Source: Chitinophagaceae bacterium
Lineage (GTDB): Bacteria > Bacteroidota > Bacteroidia > Chitinophagales > Chitinophagaceae
Length of the DNA stretch: 6,572 nucleotides
Direction: 5' to 3'
Assembly (NCBI GenBank): GCA_021738605.1
Contig: JAIPBY010000134.1
Span: 1 to 6,572 of the forward strand
The notes under the pieces were generated by a model. The model was not told the DNA's origin. It did not search any database and worked only from the letters and a program-made list of their open reading frames with translations. The translations under genes and the position numbers were made by a program. Every line of letters starts with the position of its first letter. The stretch's first letter is position 1. This document shows positions 1 to 5,496 of this stretch, piece after piece.

Positions 1-567
1 TTGTTCCTGTTTCTTTTTTCTCAGTAATTTTTCCCAGGCTTTCACTTCAATCGGATGATTTTTCATCATTTTCTTGAAATGGTCTGCCATGAACAAACAT
101 CCATCAAGGTTGAGGTGGGAAGACATGCGTAAGGCCATTTGCAAACTGGTAGCTTCCATAGCGTGGTTATTTTCGCTGAGGATGGCCTCTAGCCTGGCAT
201 GGCTGAAGAGTTTGAATACATGGTTGAAAAGAATCGTCTTGTCAGTTTTGAAACCATCTGTTGTTGAAATGTACTGCTCAGCCTTGATAAAAAGCTGAAG
301 GATTTGAGCAGGTTGTATAAAGGTATCCAACTGGTGCCCCATCGATTTCTCCAGCCAACGTTGATAGTGGTATTCTTCCCGCAGTTTTGGGTTGGATAAG
401 ACGCCATAGGCTTCCTTGATTTCCCTAAAATAATGATCATTCTCAGCATTTTCTCCCCGCTTGTCTGGGTGGTATTCCATGGCCAGGGTCCGGAATGCTT
501 TTTTGATGCTAGTGGCATCAGCCCCTTGTGGGATGCGCAAGGTGGCATAATAATCTTTGACTGGCAT
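1..567 (-). CDS. J-domain (DnaJ-like) protein, C-terminus beyond window edge
   Basis: This is a J-domain co-chaperone. Such proteins stimulate the ATPase of a DnaK/Hsp70 partner and deliver substrates to it, usually in the cytoplasm. Read on the minus strand from the ATG at 567-565, the frame stays open for 189 codons to the window edge, so the C-terminus is missing. Residues about 4-68 form the J-domain: it opens with DYYATLRI, has the basic helix II (IKKAFRTLAMEYHPDK), the catalytic HPD triad at residues 33-35, and the helix III/IV signature FREIKEAYGVLSNPKLREEY. No Gly/Phe-rich region, zinc-finger CxxCxGxG repeats or signal peptide are visible. It is therefore not a canonical DnaJ but a class III J-protein, whose residues 69-189 look mainly helical and are not recognised. 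There is no Shine-Dalgarno. A TAnnTTTG box ends 5 bases upstream of the ATG. The J-domain call is firm; the specific role is unknown. Confidence 0.9.
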   Translation of the reverse strand, partial: MPVKDYYATLRIPQGADATSIKKAFRTLAMEYHPDKRGENAENDHYFREIKEAYGVLSNPKLREEYHYQRWLEKSMGHQLDTFIQPAQILQLFIKAEQYISTTDGFKTDKTILFNHVFKLFSHARLEAILSENNHAMEATSLQMALRMSSHLNLDGCLFMADHFKKMMKNHPIEVKAWEKLLRKKKQEQ

Positions 568-572
568 TCCTA

Positions 573-580
573 CAAAGTTA
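573..580 (-). promoter_or_regulatory. Candidate Bacteroidota -7 box for the J-domain gene
   Basis: On the minus strand this reads TAACTTTG, a full match to the Bacteroidota TAnnTTTG -7 element. It ends five bases before the ATG at 567, so any transcript from it would be leaderless or nearly so. The only TTG at about the right distance upstream (plus-strand CAA at 605-607) gives a 24-base spacer, slightly long. The match is short in AT-rich DNA, so support is modest. Confidence 0.4.
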
Positions 581-589
581 TTAATTGAA

Positions 590-597
590 TATATTTG
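590..597 (+). promoter_or_regulatory. Candidate Bacteroidota -7 box for the NIPSNAP gene
   Basis: TATATTTG matches TAnnTTTG exactly and lies 17 bases before the ATG at 615. A transcript starting about six bases downstream would exclude the upstream in-frame start at 585, which supports 615 as the real start. No convincing TTG -33 element sits 17-23 bases upstream. Confidence 0.4.
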
Positions 598-614
598 TTC
601 ATATCAATTTTATT

Positions 615-1397
615 ATGAAAAAAATATTCTTGTTTCTGCTTCTTGGTGCTTCCGCCTTTGTCAGTGCACAAACCTCAACAACATCCAAGTCCAAGAACTT
701 CTTTGAGTTGAAAGTATACGAATTCAAGACGGCTGAACAACAGGCAGTGATTGACCAGTTTCTGTCTGATGCCTATCTGCCTTATTTGCACAGAAAAGGC
801 ATTCAGCATGTCGGTGTTTTCACAGGTATTGCCAATGATACCGCTGCTGTCAAAAAGCTTTATGTATTGGTTCCCTATACAAAACTTGGTGAGATACCGA
901 ACATCAATAAGGCCATGTTCAAGGACAAGGAAGTGGCTGAAAAAGGCGCTGCCTATCTTGATGCCACCAGTGAGTCTCCTGCATACAGCAGAATTGTTTC
1001 CTATATCCTGGAAGGCTTTAGGCTTGCTCCAGGTTTGATGTTGCCTAAACTGAAGGGTGATGTTGCCGACAAGGTCTATGAACTCAGGAGCTATGAAGGT
1101 GCTTCTGAAAAGAAGTACTGGAAGAAAGTGGAAATGTTCAATGAAGGAGGCGAAATCGATATTTTTTCAAGGTTGAATTTCAATCCTGTTTTTTATGCAG
1201 AGGTCATCAGTGGACCAACCATGCCCAACCTGATGTACATGACCAGCTTTGAAAGCAAAGCTGACCGTGATGCCCATTGGCAGTCGTTCAAAGACGATGC
1301 CCAGTGGAAAACGCTTTCTGCCAAAAAGGAATATGAGAAGACCGTGAGCAAGAATGTAACACTGTTTCTTCGCGCCAGGCCCTATTCTGACTATTGA
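615..1397 (+). CDS. Secreted NIPSNAP-family protein
   Basis: The 260-residue product carries a NIPSNAP-type fold, made of dimeric alpha-beta (ferredoxin-like) modules. The biochemical role of bacterial NIPSNAP proteins is poorly known. Residues 1-19 are a signal peptide (MKK, a Leu/Phe-rich core, then ...VSAQ), so export to the periplasm is expected. Residues about 29-135 form a first module beginning FFELKVYEF. Residues about 153-255 form the second, with the family-like VYELRSYEG opening and the MYMTSFESKADRDAHWQSF stretch followed by DAQWKTL. The frame also opens at an earlier start (585), but that would put ten extra residues ahead of the MKK signal peptide and would lie across the -7 box, so 615 is chosen. 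There is no Shine-Dalgarno. It is divergent from the J-domain gene and 99 bases upstream of the phosphorylase, which has its own promoter. The family call is good; no catalytic residues are identifiable. Confidence 0.85.
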   Translation: MKKIFLFLLLGASAFVSAQTSTTSKSKNFFELKVYEFKTAEQQAVIDQFLSDAYLPYLHRKGIQHVGVFTGIANDTAAVKKLYVLVPYTKLGEIPNINKAMFKDKEVAEKGAAYLDATSESPAYSRIVSYILEGFRLAPGLMLPKLKGDVADKVYELRSYEGASEKKYWKKVEMFNEGGEIDIFSRLNFNPVFYAEVISGPTMPNLMYMTSFESKADRDAHWQSFKDDAQWKTLSAKKEYEKTVSKNVTLFLRARPYSDY

Positions 1398-1453
1398 TTG
1401 ATGCTCTTCCTTTCAGCTTCAGGCGATTCAAGCCATCGGTCCTGACAGATTCC

Positions 1454-1481
1454 TTGCAAAAGGCTAAAGGCATTATCTTTG
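1454..1481 (+). promoter_or_regulatory. Bacteroidota-type promoter for purine nucleoside phosphorylase
   Basis: TTG at 1454-1456 is followed by a 17-base spacer and TATCTTTG at 1474-1481, an exact TAnnTTTG -7 box. The expected transcription start, around 1486-1488, leaves a leader of only about 10 bases before the ATG at 1497. The in-frame TTG at 1479 overlaps the -7 box and so cannot be the translation start of a transcript from this promoter. This is the best promoter match in the window. Confidence 0.6.
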
Positions 1482-1496
1482 TGCAAATTGGCTATC

Positions 1497-2333
1497 ATGG
1501 ATGAAATCAGTAAGATAAATGAGGCGGTTGGCTTTATAAAGAACAGGCATGCAAATCCTGTTGAGGTGGGGGTCATTCTAGGAAGTGGATTGGGCGGATT
1601 TATTGAGCATATCGAAGTTAGTATTGAGATTTCCTATACTGAAATTCCTCATTTCCCTGTTTCAACGGTTGAAGGGCATAGTGGAAAGCTGATCCTGGGC
1701 AAGGTGGGAGAGAAGGCGGTCGTGGTAATGGCAGGAAGGTTCCATTATTACGAGGGGTACACTGCACAAGAGGTTGTTTTCCCGGTGAGGGTGATGCAGG
1801 CATTGGGTGCACAGTTTCTTTTTGTTTCCAATGCGGCAGGCGGTGTCAATCCCGGATTCAAGGTTGGTGATTTGATGATCATCAAAGACCATATCAGTTT
1901 TTCCATTGTCAATCCTTTGCTGGGTAAAAATATTGCAGCACTGGGTCCTCGTTTCCCAGACATGAGTGAGCCTTATTCAAAAGCATTGGTCAGAAAGGCG
2001 CATGAGGTTGCCTCAACGCTTGGACATACCTTGAGGGAAGGCATTTACTATGGTGTTTCAGGCCCAACCTTTGAAACCAGGGCAGAGTACAAGATGATTC
2101 ACCTGATGGGTGCAGATGCTGTGGGGATGAGCACTGTACAGGAGGTAATTGCCGCCATCCATTGTGGCATGACGGTATTTGCCATGAGCGTCATTACTGA
2201 TCTTGGTATCCGGGAGGAGGAGAACATCATCACCCACCAGGAAGTGCTGGATGCAGCCAATATTGCAGCACCTAAACTGACAGCTATTTTCAAGACAATG
2301 ATCGAGACCTTGGATCTTGCTTCTTCAAATTGA
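1497..2333 (+). CDS. punA: Purine nucleoside phosphorylase, trimeric class
   Basis: This cytoplasmic enzyme of purine salvage cleaves purine (deoxy)ribonucleosides with phosphate to the free base and (deoxy)ribose-1-phosphate. The 278-residue length is normal for the trimeric (type I) class. Matches to human PNP, aligned by eye: phosphate-binding ILGSGLG with S30 (human S33); HFPVSTVEGHSGKL at 52-65; GRFHYYEGY at 80-88, with R81 and H83 (human R84, H86); SNAAGGVNPGF at 111-121; GPTFETRAEY at 189-198, with F192 and E193 (human F200, E201); GMSTVQEV at 210-217, with M211; and H247 (human H257). One key position differs: human N243, which contacts the purine, is D235 here (SVITDLG). This may affect 6-oxo versus 6-amino purine preference, so adenosine use should not be excluded. 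The ATG at 1497 is preferred over TTG at 1479, which overlaps the promoter. The porin gene begins 8 bases after the stop, so the two are probably co-transcribed. Confidence 0.95.
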   Translation: MDEISKINEAVGFIKNRHANPVEVGVILGSGLGGFIEHIEVSIEISYTEIPHFPVSTVEGHSGKLILGKVGEKAVVVMAGRFHYYEGYTAQEVVFPVRVMQALGAQFLFVSNAAGGVNPGFKVGDLMIIKDHISFSIVNPLLGKNIAALGPRFPDMSEPYSKALVRKAHEVASTLGHTLREGIYYGVSGPTFETRAEYKMIHLMGADAVGMSTVQEVIAAIHCGMTVFAMSVITDLGIREEENIITHQEVLDAANIAAPKLTAIFKTMIETLDLASSN

Positions 2334-2341
2334 TCCATAAA

Positions 2342-4432
2342 ATGATCATGAACGCCAATTATATTTCATCAGTACAAGGGCACAAGTCTTCAAGAAGAAC
2401 GGTGCTTTTCCTGTTAGTATTGCTGATGGCCATATTTTCAACTTTTTCTGTTGCTGCACAAACGCGCGGGATGATGCGTGGTATGCAGGGGATGGGTTCC
2501 AGGATGGGCGGTGGAGGTTCAGGTGGTGGAAGCGGCGGTGGGGGTGGAAGTGATTCCCTTAGTTTTGAAAAACGCAAGTTCTCAGATGATTCTGTAAATG
2601 TTCGTTTTCGATACCTTGATACGGCCCGTTACTATGTTTTTGATTCCTCTATCACTGATTTTTTTCGGAGGGTTCCCCTCAAGGCAGACCTGATCAATAT
2701 TGGGCACAATGGCAATGCGACAAGGCCTATTCTATTCTCTCCCATGAGAATGCCAGGCTGGGATGCAGGTTTTCATGCACTCGATCCTTTTGCCTTGAAG
2801 ATTTCAGATACGCGGTTCATGAATACCACCAAGCCCTTTACTGAATTGGGCTATCTGGTGGGGAGCAAGGCAGAACAGCAGATCAGTATTTTGCATACAC
2901 AGAATGTGATGCCTGATTGGAACTTTGTGCTGGAATACAGGTTGGTCAATGCACCTGGCACATTCAATTCCCAGAATACCAACCACAACAACATCCGGTT
3001 CAATTCAGATTATACTTCAAAAAGCAAGCGCTACCATGCCTACCTGATACTGTTGTCGAACGCATTGCAAACCGCAGAAAACGGTGGTATTACAGATGAA
3101 ACATTGCTGGTGAATCAAAATCCTGCTTACGACGACAGGTTCAACATTCCAACCAATCTTGCATCTGCTGCCTATTCTTCCAGGAATTTTTTCAATGTAA
3201 AATTGATCACTGGCAACCGTTACACAGATAAGCACCTCCTGCTCAGACAACAGTATGACTTCGGGATCAAAGATTCTGTAGTGACAGATTCAACTGTTGT
3301 GCGTTTTTTCTATCCCAAGTTCCGGGTGGAACATACGGTTCAATCAAGTGGTTATGCCTATCATTTTCTGGATGTGCAGGCGCGCAATGCAGAAAGTTTT
3401 TACAAGACCAATTATGGGTTTGCCAATGTTCCAGATACGGTGGACCTCAACAGCAATTGGTCGGTCTTGAAAAATGATTTTTCTATCATTCAATTTCCCG
3501 ATTCAAAAAACCCATTGCAGTTTTTAAAAGCGGGCATCACTCTACAACAATTTTCATCCTCTCCGGATTCATTGCGGGATGTTTTTGGTAACCTGATGTT
3601 GCATGGCGAATACAGGAACCGGACCCGTAATAAAAAATGGGACATGCTCTTGTATGGTGAGTTTTATGCTGTTGGCAGGGATGCAGGCAATTACAATGTG
3701 CAGGCCAACCTCCAGACAAAACTTGGCCCATTGGGATCCTTGGAACTTGGGTTTCAAAACATCAATCGTTCTCCTTCTTACCTCTATGCCAGAAAAACTG
3801 CTTTTCCTGTTGTTAGGACATCCAGTTTCAATGATGAAAATGTAACAGCCATCAATGCTGGTCTCTTTTTGAATCGGTTAAAGGCAAGGCTAACCTTCAG
3901 TTATTTTCTGCAGTCCAATTACACCTATTTCAAGGATTACAAAACAGTGGCGCAGTACGCACCATTGTTCAATTTTGTTAGGGCTGGTATCAGCCGGGAA
4001 ACTGCTTTGGGTAAAAGATGGAAATGGTACCTTGACCTTCATGTTCAAACCAAGGCAGGTGCTGCTCCGATTCACTTGCCACTGCTCTATACCAGGAATA
4101 GGTTGTCTTACGAGGCAAGACCTTTTCGCAATCTCGTGATTGCCACTGGTATTGATTTGCGGTATGTCAGTGCATATTTTGCAGATGGCTACTCACCCCT
4201 GACGGGGCAGTTCTTTTATCAGGACCAGCGTAAATTGTCTCCAAGGCCAGACATTACTGGCTTCACGCATTTCAGGATCAGAAGTTTTACAGCCTATCTT
4301 AGGTTAGAAAACCTGAATACGGCTACACTGAAATATGGTTTTGGTTTCAAGGAAAACAACCTTTCAGCGCCCAATTATCCCAACCCAGGCATGGTATTCC
4401 GGTTGGGGATTTTTTGGAATTTTGTGAATTAA
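2342..4432 (+). CDS. Putative outer-membrane porin (Bacteroidota Porin_10-like)
   Basis: The 696-residue product is a predicted outer-membrane beta-barrel of the Bacteroidota 'putative porin' type; its substrate is unknown. The N-terminus is unusual: about 15 polar residues, a KSSRR basic patch at 15-19, then a hydrophobic core ending ...SVAAQ near residue 40, which fits a long signal peptide. Residues 41-55 are Met/Gly/Arg-rich (RGMMRGMQGMGSRM), followed by a pure Gly/Ser linker at 56-70. The mature region has the features expected of a barrel: alternating aromatic and polar strands, Asn- and Asp-rich loops, family-like segments (DTARYYVFD, SRNFFNVKL) and a C-terminal strand ending FRLGIFWNFVN. 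The frame also opens at TTG 2330, overlapping the phosphorylase stop. ATG 2342 or ATG 2348 is more plausible; 2342 is chosen. There is no Shine-Dalgarno. The 8-base gap suggests translation is linked to the upstream gene, so nucleoside or purine passage is a possible but unproven role. Confidence 0.85.
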   Translation: MIMNANYISSVQGHKSSRRTVLFLLVLLMAIFSTFSVAAQTRGMMRGMQGMGSRMGGGGSGGGSGGGGGSDSLSFEKRKFSDDSVNVRFRYLDTARYYVFDSSITDFFRRVPLKADLINIGHNGNATRPILFSPMRMPGWDAGFHALDPFALKISDTRFMNTTKPFTELGYLVGSKAEQQISILHTQNVMPDWNFVLEYRLVNAPGTFNSQNTNHNNIRFNSDYTSKSKRYHAYLILLSNALQTAENGGITDETLLVNQNPAYDDRFNIPTNLASAAYSSRNFFNVKLITGNRYTDKHLLLRQQYDFGIKDSVVTDSTVVRFFYPKFRVEHTVQSSGYAYHFLDVQARNAESFYKTNYGFANVPDTVDLNSNWSVLKNDFSIIQFPDSKNPLQFLKAGITLQQFSSSPDSLRDVFGNLMLHGEYRNRTRNKKWDMLLYGEFYAVGRDAGNYNVQANLQTKLGPLGSLELGFQNINRSPSYLYARKTAFPVVRTSSFNDENVTAINAGLFLNRLKARLTFSYFLQSNYTYFKDYKTVAQYAPLFNFVRAGISRETALGKRWKWYLDLHVQTKAGAAPIHLPLLYTRNRLSYEARPFRNLVIATGIDLRYVSAYFADGYSPLTGQFFYQDQRKLSPRPDITGFTHFRIRSFTAYLRLENLNTATLKYGFGFKENNLSAPNYPNPGMVFRLGIFWNFVN
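2507..2551 (+). repeat. Gly/Ser low-complexity linker within the porin gene
   Basis: Fifteen consecutive codons encode only Gly and Ser in the pattern G4-S-G3-S-G5-S (residues 56-70 of the porin). All four Gly codons (GGC, GGT, GGA, GGG) and three Ser codons (TCA, AGC, AGT) are used, so this is not a simple DNA microsatellite. The protein composition itself appears to be selected or tolerated. It separates the signal peptide and Met/Gly-rich segment from the barrel domain. Confidence 0.9.
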
Positions 4433-4496
4433 TAGTTTTTCTGTTAAAATGCTACTCGTTTCAACCTGAATAGATTTTTGTTATTAATTTTACATA

Positions 4497-4874
4497 GTGA
4501 AAAAAATCCTCTCCATATTGTTGCTCATGGTTTACACTGCTGCCAGCAGTGGAACTGTAATCAATGCACATTATTGTATGGGAGACTTGGCCGCCGTTTC
4601 AATCGGTGAACAGGAAAGGGATGGATGTGAATTTTGCGGAATGGAGGACCAGGGTTGTTGCCACGATCTTCCTCAGGTTATAAAAATTGACAATTCTGTT
4701 CTTGAGGCACAAGTAACCCCTCTTTTAAATTTTGGTCCTTTATGGGCAACGGCACCTGTTGCTATCCCCCATGAGGATGTGATAAAAATGGGGCCAAAGG
4801 TTGCATGCAATTTTAATCCCCAGCATTTCATTCCTCCTCCGCAGTATCTCCTGAACTGCAATTTCAGGATTTGA
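4497..4874 (+). CDS. HYC_CC_PP-type small exported Cys/His protein
   Basis: The 125-residue protein resembles the Bacteroidota family named HYC_CC_PP after its conserved motifs, all of which are visible: HYC at 25-27 (HYCMGDL), a CxxC pair at 44-47 (CEFC), CC at 54-55 followed by H56, and a PPP run at 113-115. Further Cys lie at 104 and 121. Residues 1 to about 19 are a hydrophobic signal peptide beginning MKKILSILLL, so the mature protein is probably periplasmic or membrane-associated. Its biochemical role is not established. The Cys/His clusters and the two downstream HMA genes make metal binding the leading inference. The start is GTG at 4497; the next ATG (residue 11) would remove the charged start of the signal peptide. 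No Shine-Dalgarno is seen, and the 64-base upstream gap holds only weak -7-like sequences (GATTTTTG at 4473, TAATTTTA at 4485). A 6-amino-acid barrel-like signature is absent, so it is not an outer-membrane protein. Confidence 0.75.
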   Translation: MKKILSILLLMVYTAASSGTVINAHYCMGDLAAVSIGEQERDGCEFCGMEDQGCCHDLPQVIKIDNSVLEAQVTPLLNFGPLWATAPVAIPHEDVIKMGPKVACNFNPQHFIPPPQYLLNCNFRI

Positions 4875-4884
4875 GTTGTTTTTA

Positions 4885-4901
4885 AGTAGTAGCTTACTGC
4901 T
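4885..4901 (+). other. Small hairpin after the HYC_CC_PP gene
   Basis: AGTAGTA and TACTGCT form a 7-base stem (one G-T pair) around a GCT loop, 11 bases after the stop codon. No T-tract follows on either strand, so it is at most a weak terminator or a 3' end stabiliser. It lies upstream of the candidate promoter of the next gene. Confidence 0.25.
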
Positions 4902-4911
4902 CAATAACTTA

Positions 4912-4941
4912 TTTGATCATATTATTTTACTTTTATCTTTC
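4912..4941 (+). promoter_or_regulatory. Candidate promoter for the Cys-rich HMA gene
   Basis: TTTG at 4912-4915, an 18-base spacer, and TATCTTTC at 4934-4941 (seven of eight to TAnnTTTG, with the final G replaced by C). The start codon follows 14 bases later, the same short-leader geometry as the phosphorylase promoter. If real, the HMA genes can be transcribed separately from the HYC_CC_PP gene. Confidence 0.4.
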
Positions 4942-4955
4942 AAAAATCATTCAAA

Positions 4956-5444
4956 ATGAATACTAAAATATCATTTTCTATATTCCTGTTTGCTGTATTG
5001 TTTTCCACCTCAATTTTTGCCCAAAAATCTGAAGAAATCAAAGTTTGGGGCAATTGCGGCATGTGCAAAAAAGTAATCGAAACTGCTGCTTTGAAAGCAG
5101 GTGCCTCCACTGCAAGCTGGAGCGAGGAAACCAAAATGCTCAATGTGTCTTACAAGCCAAAGAAGACTGATGCTAAGGCCATTCAGGAGGCTGTTGCTGC
5201 TTCAGGTTACGATACACAGGATGTAACCGCACCAACGGAAGTATACAACAAACTCCATGGTTGCTGCCAGTACGAAAGAAAAGCCACATCTGTAGTATCC
5301 AAGGATGGTGCTAAAAAAGAGTGTTGCGGCATGGAAAACTGTGACCACAAGATGGACTGCTGCAAAGACGGAAAATGTGAAAAAGACAAGGCTTGCTGCA
5401 AAGATGGAAAATGTGAGAAGGGCAAGGAATGTTGTAAGAAATGA
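4956..5444 (+). CDS. Exported HMA-domain protein with Cys-rich repeat tail
   Basis: The 162-residue product is a predicted periplasmic metal-binding protein. Residues 1-22 are a signal peptide ending SIFA before QKS. Residues about 26-90 are a heavy-metal-associated (HMA) domain. Its metal-binding loop is WGNCGMCKKVIE, with C34 and C37 as the CxxC ligands, followed by the domain's second half ending in ASGYDTQDV. HMA domains carry Cu(I), Zn or other soft metals between partners. A segment with HGCCQYER (C103, C104) leads to a Lys/Cys-rich tail with 11 Cys at 123-160. The tail is built of 12-residue units with spacing CCxxxxCxxxxx, repeated three times and ending in CC. This resembles a metallothionein-like sponge fused to a chaperone domain. 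The ATG at 4956 is the only start that keeps the signal peptide; no Shine-Dalgarno is seen. Fifty-two bases and a hairpin separate it from the second HMA gene. The HMA call is firm; the metal is not determined. Confidence 0.9.
   Translation: MNTKISFSIFLFAVLFSTSIFAQKSEEIKVWGNCGMCKKVIETAALKAGASTASWSEETKMLNVSYKPKKTDAKAIQEAVAASGYDTQDVTAPTEVYNKLHGCCQYERKATSVVSKDGAKKECCGMENCDHKMDCCKDGKCEKDKACCKDGKCEKGKECCKK
5322..5441 (+). repeat. 36-base in-frame tandem repeats encoding CCxxxxCxxxxx units
   Basis: There are three 36-base units, at 5322-5357, 5358-5393 and 5394-5429, plus a 12-base partial unit at 5430-5441. Units two and three agree at 30 of 36 bases, counted by eye; unit one keeps the Cys spacing but has diverged elsewhere. 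Each unit encodes CC-x4-C-x5. The pattern suggests growth of the tail by duplication followed by drift. Confidence 0.85.
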
Positions 5445-5455
5445 TTATTCAACAA

Positions 5456-5483
5456 AGGGCCTGCGACTTCAATAGCAGGCCCT
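5456..5483 (+). terminator. Strong intergenic hairpin without a T-tract
   Basis: AGGGCCTGC (5456-5464) and GCAGGCCCT (5475-5483) are perfect complements, giving a 9-base GC-rich stem around a 10-base loop. It begins 11 bases after the stop of the Cys-rich HMA gene and ends 13 bases before the next ATG. It is followed by AACTTCAACC rather than a T-tract, so it is not a classical intrinsic terminator. It may be a partial terminator, an mRNA processing or stabilising element, or a structure limiting ribosome access to the next gene. Confidence 0.55.
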
Positions 5484-5496
5484 AACTTCAACCATC

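Noticed and set aside
189..548. Minus-strand open frame of 119 codons with its own ATG
   Set aside because: It is out of frame with, and inside, the J-domain coding sequence, whose HPD motif and family features are unmistakable in the neighbouring frame; its own translation shows no domain.
585..614. Ten-residue N-terminal extension of the NIPSNAP protein
   Set aside because: The extension lies across the candidate -7 box and puts non-signal residues ahead of an ideal MKK signal peptide beginning at 615.
751..1038. Plus-strand open frame of 95 codons inside the NIPSNAP gene
   Set aside because: It overlaps the NIPSNAP frame completely, has no recognisable motif, and lacks its own promoter.
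1398..1453. Possible terminator after the NIPSNAP gene (GCTT...AAGC near 1418-1435)
   Set aside because: Only four base pairs form before mismatches and no T-tract follows.
2330..2341. TTG at 2330 as the porin start, overlapping the phosphorylase stop
   Set aside because: It would add four residues to an already long N-region of the signal peptide; in-frame ATGs at 2342 and 2348 are better starts.
2359..2577. Minus-strand open frame encoding a Pro-rich protein
   Set aside because: The Pro run is only the antisense reading of the porin's Gly/Ser linker codons, and the stretch is fully covered by the porin gene.
5322..5441. 36-base tandem repeats as a CRISPR array
   Set aside because: The units are directly adjacent with no spacers, keep the reading frame, and encode a regular Cys pattern.
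5207..5491. Minus-strand open frame with repeated FPSLQQ-type units
   Set aside because: The repeats mirror the 36-base units of the Cys-rich tail on the opposite strand. The plus-strand reading has a signal peptide, HMA domain and ordered Cys spacing, so the minus frame is a shadow.
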